Below are positions 16,248-24,513 of a stretch of DNA of 33,671 bases, piece after piece. This DNA is from Bacteriovorax sp. Lineage in GTDB: Bacteria > Bdellovibrionota > Bacteriovoracia > Bacteriovoracales > Bacteriovoracaceae. Numbering within the stretch: position 1 is the first letter of the stretch; each line of letters begins with the position of its first letter. The translations under genes and the position numbers were made by a program. Below the pieces are notes generated by a model. That model was given only the letters and a program-made list of their open reading frames with translations. It had not been told where the DNA came from and made no database searches. Location: contig JAGOVS010000016.1 of assembly GCA_018060625.1 (NCBI GenBank), positions 1 to 33,671 of the forward strand. Reading direction: 5' to 3'.

Positions 16248-17144
16248 AATATCGATTTGATTATCAAGGTGACGTTCGATGGTCGATTGGTGACTTGAGA
16301 GTTCTTCAAGCATTTTTTCGTAGTAGATCTTTATCATCTTAGTTGTTTCGTTAAGTTCTAATTCTAGAGTTAACTGATTAAAGGATTCCAGGTTTTTGAG
16401 AGTTTCATTTAAGGCCTTCTTAGGGTGGTGAAGCCATGGATTTACATCTTTTTCATGTTGGCCCAATTCACCTTGGATGAGCTCACTAAGGTCATCGATG
16501 AGCTGAAAGTTAATCCCCAAGAGTCTAGAATATCGCCACAATTTTTTTTCTAATTTAGAATTTTTTGTTTGGGCAAGCATGGCGCTTCCTAAAATGGCAA
16601 CTTGAATAAGTCGGGCCGTCTTTAATTCGTGCGTGCGTAAGGTATTCTCAAAAGTTAAAGTCATTTCATGAGAGAGATCGAGAACTTGTCCATGTATAAG
16701 TCCCTTGGGTCCCAAGGCCCAAGAAAAAAATTGAAGAAGTTCAAGTGTTCTTTGATTTTTGATTTTTGAGAGCAATTGGTAGGAGAGATTAAGAAGCCCA
16801 TCTCCGGCCAATAGGGCCTTCCATTCGCCATGAGCGATATGTGTACAGGGTTTTCCTCTTCTTAGCGTGTCGTTGTCCATACAGGGAAGATCATCGTGAA
16901 TCAGAGTATAGCTGTGATGAAATTCTAGAGCACTAGCTAAGAGCGCGTGATTGGCCATTGGATTAGGTGAAGAATTGTTAAAAAGAGTTGGGTTGAGGTC
17001 TTGTAAGATTGCCCAGCAAAGATTTGGCCTAAAAAGTTTTCCACCGGGTAGAGTCGCGTATTCATAGACCTTCTTAATTGAGTGTGAAGGAAGAAGGGAG
17101 TTGAGGTGGAAAAGTAATGTGGATTCAATTTGGGTGGAATTCAT
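16212..17144 (-). CDS. ispA: Polyprenyl (geranyl/farnesyl) diphosphate synthase
   Basis: A 310-residue all-helical isoprenyl diphosphate synthase. 'LPGGKLFRPNLCW' is the diphosphate-binding GGKxxRP. The first Asp-rich motif is 'LIHDDLPCMDNDTLRRG' (Asp84, 85, 90) and matches the bacterial IspA form. The second is weaker, 'FQLIDDLSE' (Asp217, 218, Glu221). 'HGEWKALLAGDGLL' and 'GPKGLIHGQVLDL' are also family features. It condenses isopentenyl diphosphate with allylic diphosphates in the cytoplasm to make precursors for quinones and undecaprenyl carriers. It starts 42 bases after gspN on the same strand and may be the last gene of the secretion operon. Its end overlaps the convergent MerR gene. 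Exact product length (C15 or other) is not provable here. Confidence 0.9.
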   Translation of the reverse strand: MNSTQIESTLLFHLNSLLPSHSIKKVYEYATLPGGKLFRPNLCWAILQDLNPTLFNNSSPNPMANHALLASALEFHHSYTLIHDDLPCMDNDTLRRGKPCTHIAHGEWKALLAGDGLLNLSYQLLSKIKNQRTLELLQFFSWALGPKGLIHGQVLDLSHEMTLTFENTLRTHELKTARLIQVAILGSAMLAQTKNSKLEKKLWRYSRLLGINFQLIDDLSELIQGELGQHEKDVNPWLHHPKKALNETLKNLESFNQLTLELELNETTKMIKIYYEKMLEELSSHQSTIERHLDNQIDILPIILMMKGFC

Positions 17145-17186
17145 ATTTGCGAGCTATTGTCTTGTTAATTTAGATTCTATTATTAC

Positions 17187-18116
17187 TCATTTAAATTGCG
17201 GAGCTCCAAGATTGCCAATTGGCCCCATCAGCTTCATTTGATAAGTACCACTGGTATTATCTTGCGGCAAGAATAGTTTCACAAAAGAAAAATTTGATAA
17301 AATGGCCGGTGAAAGTCGTAGTGTTCCATTAAGTTGCAATTGTGAATGCGAAAAACTGACAGGGCTAATCGCAAGCTGGCCTTTAAGGTTAAGGTCGATG
17401 GGCATGGCACTCTTTCCAATTTGAATTTTATCAATTTGCAAAGTATTTTTGTTTGAAAAATGGGCCTCGAATATCAAGCGATTGAGAAGGACTTGGGACA
17501 TTTCAAAACCTTTGAAGTTTTGGGTGGGTAGTCTAAAATTAGTGGAGTTTATGGCCATTAATCCATCTTCAATAGAGTTGTTAACTACCTTAAGTGAGGC
17601 GTTAATCTCTAGAGTTCCGGCCACAGGAGATTTATTATCGCTGGTCATGGAAGCAAATACTTGTGAATCAATTTTGGAATCCTCAATTTGGATGTAATGA
17701 AAAAGTGGAGAAATACTAGGGTAGATATTGAGTAGTGTTTTTCCCTCAAGAATGGTGACGTGCAATTTTATTCCTGGCGGATAAAAGCTGGGTCTAGAAA
17801 AAGCAATTTTTATACTTTGAAGAGGAAGTTTATTATTGACCTGTCCAAAGCAGCTTCCCTGAATAATGGGTTTTTTGATGATTATTTTTGGGAGGAAATA
17901 GGAAAGTTCTGCTTTATCAAATACGATCGGACATGCTTCGTTTGAAGAGAGCGATGTTTGAAGCCATCTATTCATTTTATCTTCAAGTGAAAAATTAAAA
18001 AGAAACCCAAAAAATAGGAGAGTTACTCCTGTTATGACCAATCTAATTTTAGTCCAATATATTGGACTATAGATTTCTTCGTTTAATTCGTTATATTGGA
18101 TTCGTTTTCTTTTCAT
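17187..18116 (-). CDS. gspN: Type II secretion protein GspN
   Basis: A 309-residue inner-membrane protein with a basic cytoplasmic head, one membrane segment at about residues 25-43 ('RLVITGVTLLFFGFLF') and a periplasmic beta-rich domain. The repeated strand pattern ('PIIQGSCFGQ', 'VAGTLEINASLKVVNN', 'LKGQLAISPVSFSHSQLQLNGTLRL') and the closing 'GTYQMKLMGPIGNLGAPQF' fit the GspN family seen in type II secretion operons of Deltaproteobacteria-like organisms, which has an AsmA-like look. Two cysteines (in 'NEACPIVF' and 'QGSCFG') may pair. It follows gspM by four bases at the end of the gsp set. The family call rests mainly on position and strand pattern. Confidence 0.8.
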   Translation of the reverse strand: MKRKRIQYNELNEEIYSPIYWTKIRLVITGVTLLFFGFLFNFSLEDKMNRWLQTSLSSNEACPIVFDKAELSYFLPKIIIKKPIIQGSCFGQVNNKLPLQSIKIAFSRPSFYPPGIKLHVTILEGKTLLNIYPSISPLFHYIQIEDSKIDSQVFASMTSDNKSPVAGTLEINASLKVVNNSIEDGLMAINSTNFRLPTQNFKGFEMSQVLLNRLIFEAHFSNKNTLQIDKIQIGKSAMPIDLNLKGQLAISPVSFSHSQLQLNGTLRLSPAILSNFSFVKLFLPQDNTSGTYQMKLMGPIGNLGAPQFK

Positions 18117-18120
18117 GCTT

Positions 18121-18747
18121 TTAATAGGTTGAGCTCTTTCCTAAATGCATGAGTGAAACATCACCCTGCAATAGATTAGATGTTAAATCTTTTGTTAAGT
18201 TAATACGTATGATTTTAAATTTTTCTTGTTCAACAAGAGATCTCATGAAATTGGAAAAATCAAGTGTTCCAAAATTTTGAAAATTCAAAACAGTTTCAAT
18301 TTTAGCAATGCTGTTAGAAGTAGAAAGTTGATTAAAACTGATTATCCGGACTTTGTTTTGGTCAATAGCACTTGCTGACATGAGATTTCTTACTTTATTG
18401 TCCAGGTCTTCTTGTCCCATAATGGGATTAGGCGAAACATACGTTGAACTAACCGAGTTTAAGGCCTCTTTGTTACCAGTTAGGGAAGCGATCTGTTCTA
18501 GAATTTGACCCTTCAGTTCAAGGTTTGCCTTTGTCTTATGATTGCCCCACCATAAAGTGAGTACAAAAAGATAAGGAAGAAAAAGCAGAGAGAAAGTGAA
18601 GACTTGAGCAAAAATTTTTTGCTGATCTTCTTCAAGACCTACAAGTAGTTCATTGAATTTCTGAAAACTGCCATCGGCCTTGAGCAGGTCGATTTTTTTA
18701 AAAATAAAGTCATCAATTTTAATAAAAATATTTTGAAGTCTTTTCAA
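18121..18747 (-). CDS. gspM: Type II secretion protein GspM (inner-membrane platform)
   Basis: A 208-residue bitopic protein: an N-terminal cytoplasmic part of about 47 residues, one membrane segment ('FTFSLLFLPYLFVLTLWWG', about 50-68), then a periplasmic coiled coil and a small ferredoxin-like domain ('KVRIISFNQLSTSNSIAKIETVLNFQNFGTLDFSNFMRSLVEQEKFKIIRINLTKD'). GspM pairs with GspL and stabilises it in the platform. The cytoplasmic head is longer than in classic GspM, where only a few residues precede the membrane segment. It starts one base after the gspL stop. Sequence identity in this family is low, so the call relies on topology and gene order. Confidence 0.85.
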   Translation of the reverse strand: MKRLQNIFIKIDDFIFKKIDLLKADGSFQKFNELLVGLEEDQQKIFAQVFTFSLLFLPYLFVLTLWWGNHKTKANLELKGQILEQIASLTGNKEALNSVSSTYVSPNPIMGQEDLDNKVRNLMSASAIDQNKVRIISFNQLSTSNSIAKIETVLNFQNFGTLDFSNFMRSLVEQEKFKIIRINLTKDLTSNLLQGDVSLMHLGKSSTY

Positions 18748-18748
18748 T

Positions 18749-20329
18749 TTATTCTCGATCCGAAAATTCGATGGTTAATATATTTTGTCCAGGGATAAAA
18801 TTCTGTTTTAAGTCGGGTAGACTCGTTGTTTTGAGGTGATTGCTCATTTTCTCTATTTCGGCCGGGTCTTCACTGCTGAAAGTTGCCGAAACACTATGTT
18901 CATCGCTGGAGAATTTCTCTAAACTGACTAGGGGATTTGCACTCATGGATTTACTAAGGACGGCAAGAGGTCTAAGAGCATTAATACGATGAGAAGACAG
19001 GATAGAGCTGACCTCATCTTTTAAAACTTTATTTTTTTTCTTAAGAGTTGATAAGACACTTATTGGTTTTGTGGCATAAAGCTTTCGATCTTTAAGATTG
19101 ATTTCAAGCGAAGGAGTTTTGAGCAATCCGCTGATTTTTGCATCTAGTGCTTTTTCAGCTTTTGTGAGAAAGAAGAAGCGTTCAGAGACAAGGCCTAAAA
19201 TAAGTAGCAGGGCAATAAAAGTTGAGCGAACCCATAAAAAAATGGCCGAATGTAAAGAGATGAATGCATTTGATGCCGTCTGAAATTTACCAGTCAAGAA
19301 ATTGATGAGATTACTTGGTAATCTCTGCGAAATGGCCATCATCTTGACCAGATAAAAAGATTTCTCGTGGATAAAATAATCATTTTTAAAATCAAGAAGT
19401 GGCGGTAGCGATTCAACGATTAAGTCTGTGTTGTAGTGGAGAAAATTGTCCAATCCATTAATTTGCGAAGTGCCGCCAAAAAGATAGATTTTTTTAATAT
19501 TAGTCCCAAATTTTACGCGATGGCCGATTTCCCAGCGCTTAATGTCAGTAATGAGTGGATTAAACATTTGTTTCATGAGCAGGGCAAATTCCCTCTGCTC
19601 ATTTGAGACGTCACTCATTTGCTCGTCAGTGAGTAAAAAAGCATTCTCATGTTTATAGATTACAGCATCTTCAGGGGAAATTTGGTAAGTTTTAGAGATA
19701 ACTTCATTAAGTGTACTTCCTGCGACAAAAGAAGTGTGGTTGGAGACGACTTGTCGATCTTGAATAAAATAAGCTTTTGTCGTTTTGTGTCCCAAATCCA
19801 AAATACAACAAGTGTCGTTCATTCTGATATGGTCAACGTAAGCCTGCATGGTTGAGACTTCAGAAGTCAGAACTGATGGTTGGGCCTCTTTATTTTCGAA
19901 AAATCCAAAAAACTCTTTAAAGAGATTGAGTTGAGTAATATTGCTTAGGACTGAAAAACCACCTGAGTGTTTATGAAGTCTTGAACTAAAATGAGCGCTT
20001 CCAAGGGAGTACGGTAAATTCTCATCAAGCTGAAAAGGAATCATTTGTTCAGTTTTACGTTTTGAAGTCCCTGGGATTTCTAGATATCGTGTTGTCAGCA
20101 TCTCATTGGGGACTTGAAAAATAATTTTTAAGTCATTGGCCTTTTTTTGAATAAAAGAAGCAACAATTTCTTTTTGAAGATCAATTAAAGAGATCGCATG
20201 TGGGTAATGAACTTTGGCCTCTTCTAAAATGATCTCTTGTTTTTCCACAATAAAGAGATTTTTTCGTTCAGGTCTAACCTCAACGAACTTAATAGAGTAA
20301 GAGCCTACATCAATTGCCAATATGTTCAT
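18749..20329 (-). CDS. gspL: Type II secretion protein GspL (actin-like fold, inner-membrane platform)
   Basis: A 526-residue protein. Residues 1-330 form an actin/PilM-like cytoplasmic domain: 'ILAIDVGSYSIKFVEV' (phosphate-1 loop), 'CCILDLGHKTTKAYF' (phosphate-2) and 'IYLFGGTSQINGLDNFL' (adenosine loop). A membrane helix lies at about 362-382 ('AIFLWVRSTFIALLLILGLV'). A coiled coil and a periplasmic ferredoxin-like domain follow. GspL recruits the ATPase GspE to the membrane and contacts GspM. It starts 78 bases after the gspK stop, the largest gap inside the operon, behind an AAAGG site. The intact nucleotide-loop motifs are closer to PilM than in some GspL proteins. Confidence 0.92.
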   Translation of the reverse strand: MNILAIDVGSYSIKFVEVRPERKNLFIVEKQEIILEEAKVHYPHAISLIDLQKEIVASFIQKKANDLKIIFQVPNEMLTTRYLEIPGTSKRKTEQMIPFQLDENLPYSLGSAHFSSRLHKHSGGFSVLSNITQLNLFKEFFGFFENKEAQPSVLTSEVSTMQAYVDHIRMNDTCCILDLGHKTTKAYFIQDRQVVSNHTSFVAGSTLNEVISKTYQISPEDAVIYKHENAFLLTDEQMSDVSNEQREFALLMKQMFNPLITDIKRWEIGHRVKFGTNIKKIYLFGGTSQINGLDNFLHYNTDLIVESLPPLLDFKNDYFIHEKSFYLVKMMAISQRLPSNLINFLTGKFQTASNAFISLHSAIFLWVRSTFIALLLILGLVSERFFFLTKAEKALDAKISGLLKTPSLEINLKDRKLYATKPISVLSTLKKKNKVLKDEVSSILSSHRINALRPLAVLSKSMSANPLVSLEKFSSDEHSVSATFSSEDPAEIEKMSNHLKTTSLPDLKQNFIPGQNILTIEFSDRE

Positions 20330-20407
20330 GCCTTTAGTTTACCTAAAAAGGCGGATCGTAGATAGGAGAAAAATTTGACTGGTGAGAAGTGTCTCAAATG
20401 AATCTGA

Positions 20408-21841
20408 CTATTCAAGTCTGATTTCTACTACGCGAGGTCGAAGGAGTTCAGTGGGTTTTGCTTTTTCTTCTTTTGCGGGAGGGGCAGATGCCTTACTGGA
20501 CCCCGTCGGATCCTCTTCTGCATCGGAGGGAGCCTGGTCGTCTAAGGGAGGATTGGAGCCTGGCGGTTTTGCTGATTTCTTAGGGAGGGCCTTAATTGGC
20601 AGATCGACGAAGGCCACGACGTTGAAGACAGCATTATTCATCGTTCCTCTTGAATTAATTTTGTAGAGTTTGCCGGCCGTATCGATGACAAGTCCAGCAT
20701 TTTTAAGAGTAGTGATCCTTTCTAGATATTCTGAATCGGTAACGATATTAAGTTCAGAGGTGATGACTCTTTTGAAGTCGTCAGCGCCTTTAAATTTTTT
20801 AGCTTTAATCTTTTTATCGACATCGCCATCACGGTATTTAAAAAATTCTTCAATTTGGATATTGTTTATTCCAGGGAAAATGACTTTTAGATCTTCAAGC
20901 GTAATCTCATTGACAGCAATGACGCTCACTTCGTGAACACTCATCCTGTCTTTAATCAAATTAACGATAGCGTCGTCCCAGGAGGGGAGGAGGTAGAGTT
21001 CATCAATTGAGCTTAAGGGCGCAAATTTAGGGACCACATTTTTTTGAGAAAATTTAGCTTCGATTTCTTGAAGTTCACTGCCTTGGTAAGCTCCCTTGTT
21101 ATTGACAAAATATTTCAATTCTTGCACGAGATATTGAACGTCGACATTAGCATAACGCTGGTGAAACTCTTCATCGTTGTCATTTTTATCTTTTATCATC
21201 CTCGATAATGTTTCAATTAATTTTTTTTCAATAACAACATTTGCAGGAAGTGGCGGTTCTTTAGCACTTTCAGAAGAACCCCCTGAAGAACTGCCTGGAG
21301 AGTCTTCTTCATTTCCACTTGGTTTTGCCTGTGCGGCATCTGCCCCTTCTTCTTCTTTATCTGTTAATGATTTTGGTTTTACTCGTAGACCGTTAGGATT
21401 TAAAAAACCAGAAACTTTATTGAAAGTAACACTTACTTCTCCATTAAAAATGGTCTTCTTTAGAAAATCATCGAGTGCCGTCTTTTGAATAATATTGGCC
21501 TTACTAGAAGATGGAGGGGGATAGACGAAAGGCTGCATAATAATGGCCTCTAGATCAGAGCTGGGAAAAGCTGATTTTAAACTGTCATCTTTTTCAATGC
21601 GATTTCTTCCTTCCTGATAAAGGCGCAATTTAGCTATCGCAAAATTCAACCCTGCTTCTGCATTTAAGCGGGCCTGAATTTTGTCTTGTTGATTATAAAT
21701 TTTAATTTTGTTGAGTTTTGTTTCAAAGGTAAATTCAGCAAGGAGAAAAGTTAAGACAGCAATAACCCCCATGACCATAAGTAGGGCCATGCCTTCATTA
21801 TTTCTAAGTGTCCTTTTAAGAAATTGACTAGAGTTGCGCAC
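20408..21841 (-). CDS. gspK: Type II secretion minor pseudopilin GspK
   Basis: I place the start at GTG 21841, behind AAGGAG, giving 477 residues and a 17-residue leader before the prepilin cut (NNEG|MALLMVMGVIAVLTFLLAEF). An ATG at 21931 would overlap gspJ by over 100 bases. As in other GspK proteins the usual Glu at mature position 5 is absent, which fits the tip position of the pseudopilus. 'QARLNAEAGLNFAIAKL' and 'VSVTFNKVSGFLNPNGL' are family features. Two low-complexity Gly/Ser/Pro/Glu insertions are unusual: one mid-chain ('GNEEDSPGSSSGGSSES') and one near the C-terminus ('PPGSNPPLDDQAPSDAEEDP'). GspK is longer than other pseudopilins and caps the GspI-J-K tip complex. Confidence 0.9.
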   Translation of the reverse strand: MRNSSQFLKRTLRNNEGMALLMVMGVIAVLTFLLAEFTFETKLNKIKIYNQQDKIQARLNAEAGLNFAIAKLRLYQEGRNRIEKDDSLKSAFPSSDLEAIIMQPFVYPPPSSSKANIIQKTALDDFLKKTIFNGEVSVTFNKVSGFLNPNGLRVKPKSLTDKEEEGADAAQAKPSGNEEDSPGSSSGGSSESAKEPPLPANVVIEKKLIETLSRMIKDKNDNDEEFHQRYANVDVQYLVQELKYFVNNKGAYQGSELQEIEAKFSQKNVVPKFAPLSSIDELYLLPSWDDAIVNLIKDRMSVHEVSVIAVNEITLEDLKVIFPGINNIQIEEFFKYRDGDVDKKIKAKKFKGADDFKRVITSELNIVTDSEYLERITTLKNAGLVIDTAGKLYKINSRGTMNNAVFNVVAFVDLPIKALPKKSAKPPGSNPPLDDQAPSDAEEDPTGSSKASAPPAKEEKAKPTELLRPRVVEIRLE

Positions 21842-22733
21842 CACTTTCTCCTTGTGAGGCTTCGCCCTCTTCTGAAGCCCTTTGAGTGCCCGGTGTTCCA
21901 GGAAGACCTGTTCCATTTGCGCCCAAATCATCTAGCTTGGTATTGAAAAATGGATGCATTCTTCTGAAAATTTTAACTATTTTTTGTTCATGATTTTCTT
22001 CGTCGATCCAAATAAGCTCCATTTTAATAGAAAAAGGAGCGTTCTTGTTTTCGTTTAGGTCTAATAGAGAACTTGTAAATTTTTTAGTCCGCTCATCCCA
22101 AAAACTAAATTCCAAACTCTTGATCTCAGTGAGTAAAACTTGGGAAGAGACGTCTCCCCAGTTGAGATCACTGTTATAAATATTAGAGGTAATCATTTGT
22201 CTAACGAGCTCATTTTCACCTTTTGAATTTTTATTTTTGTCATCATCAGATTCGGCCTCTTTTTCGCTTCGCCGAAGTGAGTACTTTATCCAAGTGAAGC
22301 GAGACTCTTTACTATCGGCCACTTTCCTTCGGTTAGAAGCCGTGAAGAAAACTAAAGTTGATTTGTCTTCAGATTGAAAAATGGGAATGATCATTCCATT
22401 TTTCGCCTTTCCATCAAAGACTCCTTTGGGTGAAGCATTGTCTTGGTAAGCAGTATTGGGGTCAGTGGATGGATTGGCGCGAGAATAGGCAAATAGAGGT
22501 GAGTAAAGTTGAGAGAAGTCGCTGTCAAGGCGAGCGACAGCGGTAAGTGTTTGCAATAGAAGTTGATCTTCTTTTAAGACACGCTCTTTAGTGTCCATGC
22601 TATTATCAATCATTTTAAAAGTGTAGAGGGAAATAAAGGCAAGTAAGATTATGGCAATCAAAACTTCAATGAGTGTGAACCCTTTGGCATTCTTTAAATG
22701 TGTGGCCAAATTAAAATTGGCCAATTTGTACAT
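21828..22733 (-). CDS. gspJ: Type II secretion minor pseudopilin GspJ
   Basis: Started at ATG 22733 the protein has 301 residues and an 18-residue leader before the prepilin cut (KNAKG|FTLIEVLIAIILLAFISL), with the conserved Glu at mature position 5. An ATG at 22781 would add 16 residues. The globular part has 'VARLDSDFSQLYSPLFAY', 'TLVFFTASNRR', 'WIKYSLRR' and 'IKSLEFSFWDERTKKF', the ordinary GspJ pattern. It is about 100 residues longer than E. coli-type GspJ, partly from a C-terminal low-complexity tail ('GLPGTPGTQRASEEGEASQG'). Its start lies 23 bases inside gspI and its end overlaps gspK by 14 bases. GspJ binds GspI and GspK at the pseudopilus tip. Confidence 0.91.
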   Translation of the reverse strand: MYKLANFNLATHLKNAKGFTLIEVLIAIILLAFISLYTFKMIDNSMDTKERVLKEDQLLLQTLTAVARLDSDFSQLYSPLFAYSRANPSTDPNTAYQDNASPKGVFDGKAKNGMIIPIFQSEDKSTLVFFTASNRRKVADSKESRFTWIKYSLRRSEKEAESDDDKNKNSKGENELVRQMITSNIYNSDLNWGDVSSQVLLTEIKSLEFSFWDERTKKFTSSLLDLNENKNAPFSIKMELIWIDEENHEQKIVKIFRRMHPFFNTKLDDLGANGTGLPGTPGTQRASEEGEASQGESGAQL

Positions 22734-23250
22734 CCGCGTTTGAGTTAAACAGCCAAGTGGAAAGTTTAAATCGAGAGTCATTCGTTTTATTTTTTACGGT
22801 GACTTCAACTTGCCAAATCATTTTTTCCATATTTTCTTTGAAGACATTGAATATTCTCTTTTCCATTTGCGCCTGTGCATTTTCTTCTTTCTCTTTTCCT
22901 TCGCTCTCATCTCCCATTATTTTGGCCATATCTGGGACAAAAAACTTTTTATATTCTACGATTGTCTGATAATCGGGAAACCCTTCAACTTCTTTCGTTT
23001 CTTTACTTAAGGTCAAGGACTCTCTTAAGTCTGGCGGATTGACGATAATGTCGTTAATTTTATTTTCGGCCAAATCCTTCATGATAAGTTCTTCTTTTAG
23101 TTTGCTTGAATCCAGAAGATTATAGCCTTGTCCTGTTATAAAGACTGTGGCAAAAATAGTAAAAATGGAGATAGCAATCATGACTTCCATTAAAGTGAAG
23201 CCCGCTTGAGTTCGGAGTGAATCTTTAAAATTTAGTTTTCTTTTTTCCAT
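22711..23250 (-). CDS. gspI: Type II secretion minor pseudopilin GspI
   Basis: A 179-residue prepilin-like protein. The cut site is QAG|FTLMEVMIAISIFTIFATVFI with Glu at mature position 5, after a basic 17-residue leader. 'LAENKINDIIVN' resembles the 'A.....' helix region of GspI that follows the membrane segment, and 'WQVEVTVKNKTND' fits the end strand pair. It is longer than the common 120-130 residues, with an extra charged segment ('MGDESEGKEKEENAQAQMEK'). The start overlaps gspH by 19 bases. GspI is the core of the tip complex with GspJ and GspK. Confidence 0.9.
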   Translation of the reverse strand: MEKRKLNFKDSLRTQAGFTLMEVMIAISIFTIFATVFITGQGYNLLDSSKLKEELIMKDLAENKINDIIVNPPDLRESLTLSKETKEVEGFPDYQTIVEYKKFFVPDMAKIMGDESEGKEKEENAQAQMEKRIFNVFKENMEKMIWQVEVTVKNKTNDSRFKLSTWLFNSNADVQIGQF

Positions 23251-23942
23251 TTCTCAAATATTTCTTGGGCCTTTTTTAATTGTATTTCAGTTAGCTCTTT
23301 TTCGGAACCAATTCCTTTTCCGAGGGGAGTTGTTTCGCGGGCAATTTTTGATCGGAACGGGTCAATCTTTAAGGCCATGATATCCTCATCACTTGCAATG
23401 AGAATTATGGCCGCATCTTTTTCTCCACTAGGGAATGCATAAATGGAGACCTCACCTGAGGACTGAAGTTTATCTGAATGAGGGGTGCCAACGCCAATAA
23501 TTTTGATATTACTGTTTAATTCATTATTTTTCTCTTGAAACTCAATCACTTTATTGAATTTCATGTTGAGATTTTTTGTGTCTTGGGCCCGCTGTTTTTC
23601 TTCTTCCTTCGTTTCTGATTGTGTCACTAATTCTACCACAGGGGGAAGGATGAAACTGTCACTGGGACCATATTCGACAGCGTACTGGTGAGCTTCTCCC
23701 TCTAGTATCAAATGTAAGCGGATGACAGCATTTTTAAGGACGGCTTCATCGGACATGAAGCGGATGGCGCGCTCAATTCCATTGACATCTTTTTCTAAAT
23801 CATCGCGGGAGGAAAGTGGATTTGAAATGCTTATAGCGAGAACTAGTGCAATTAAAACCAAGGCCACTAAAATTTCAATTAAAGTGAAACCTTGGTTATT
23901 CGTAAGCTGAATAGATGTCTTTTTATTGAGGAGTGGCCTCAT
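23232..23942 (-). CDS. gspH: Type II secretion minor pseudopilin GspH
   Basis: I place the start at ATG 23942, six bases behind a strong AAGGA, which gives 236 residues and an 18-residue leader. An upstream ATG at 23996 lies deep inside gspG. The prepilin cut is NNQG|FTLIEILVALVLIALVLAIS with Glu5. The rest includes 'ERAIRFMSDEAVLKNAVIRLHLILEGEAHQYAVEYG', the family's strand set, and a charged middle ('TKEEEKQRAQDTKNLN'). GspH is the minor pseudopilin just below the I-J-K tip. It overlaps gspG by 20 bases and gspI by 19. The protein is longer than the usual 150-190 residues. Confidence 0.88.
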   Translation of the reverse strand: MRPLLNKKTSIQLTNNQGFTLIEILVALVLIALVLAISISNPLSSRDDLEKDVNGIERAIRFMSDEAVLKNAVIRLHLILEGEAHQYAVEYGPSDSFILPPVVELVTQSETKEEEKQRAQDTKNLNMKFNKVIEFQEKNNELNSNIKIIGVGTPHSDKLQSSGEVSIYAFPSGEKDAAIILIASDEDIMALKIDPFRSKIARETTPLGKGIGSEKELTEIQLKKAQEIFEKWKKEN

Positions 23943-24471
23943 TATTTCCTTGCCCGCCAGCACTCGGTGCTGAGCTTGCTTCGGCCTCTTTTTCACTGGA
24001 GCTGGCCGCTGATGATCCTTTAGATCCCTTTAAGTAGATATCGCCATCAGTTGCTTCTCCTCCAGCTTCACCATCTTGTCCGTAAGAGTAGATGTTAAAG
24101 GTCTTTCCATCGGATTCGTAGACAAAATCGCGATCCCATGGATCTTTTGGTACGGCATCTCCCTCAATAAAGCCACTTTGTGGATAATCTTTGCACTCGC
24201 GTCCTCCACTTGGTTTAGTGACGAGGGCCTCTAGGCCTTGCTCAGTCGTTGGATAAAAACCGCATTTTCGTTTAAATTCTTTAAGGCGTCCTTCTAAGTT
24301 GCTCATTTGAATTTTGGTTGAGTTAACTTGTCCTTCGTGGAGATTGTCTAGGAATTTACCAACGACAAAAGTGCCGGCAAGGGCAAGTAGGGTGAGAGCA
24401 ATTAAAATCTCGATAAGCGAGAAGCCTTTTTGATTTTGGGCCAATGTTTTTTGAAAAAAGCCTTGTTTCAT
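23923..24471 (-). CDS. gspG: Type II secretion major pseudopilin GspG
   Basis: A 182-residue major pseudopilin. The cut site is NQKG|FSLIEILIALTLLALAGTFV with Glu5. The GspG signature follows: 'MSNLEGRLKEFKRKCGFYPTTEQGLEALVTKP', 'GDAVPKDPWDRDFVY' and the calcium-loop region 'YSYGQDGEAGGEATDGDI'. GspG normally ends soon after this loop. Here about 35 extra residues of Ser/Ala/Gly/Glu-rich sequence follow ('GSSAASSSEKEAEASSAPSA'), which would decorate the pseudopilus surface. Two cysteines ('RKCGFY', 'RECKDY') could form a disulfide. GspG polymerises into the periplasmic pseudopilus that pushes substrates through the secretin. It sits 42 bases after gspF. Confidence 0.95.
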   Translation of the reverse strand: MKQGFFQKTLAQNQKGFSLIEILIALTLLALAGTFVVGKFLDNLHEGQVNSTKIQMSNLEGRLKEFKRKCGFYPTTEQGLEALVTKPSGGRECKDYPQSGFIEGDAVPKDPWDRDFVYESDGKTFNIYSYGQDGEAGGEATDGDIYLKGSKGSSAASSSEKEAEASSAPSAGGQGNNEATPQ

Positions 24472-24513
24472 TTTTTCTCCGAAAAATCTTAGTAAAAGTG
24501 TTGGTTAAAATTT

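Noticed and set aside
20382..20666. Plus-strand open frame opposite gspK
   Set aside because: It is an antisense shadow of the low-complexity part of gspK and encodes no recognisable domain.
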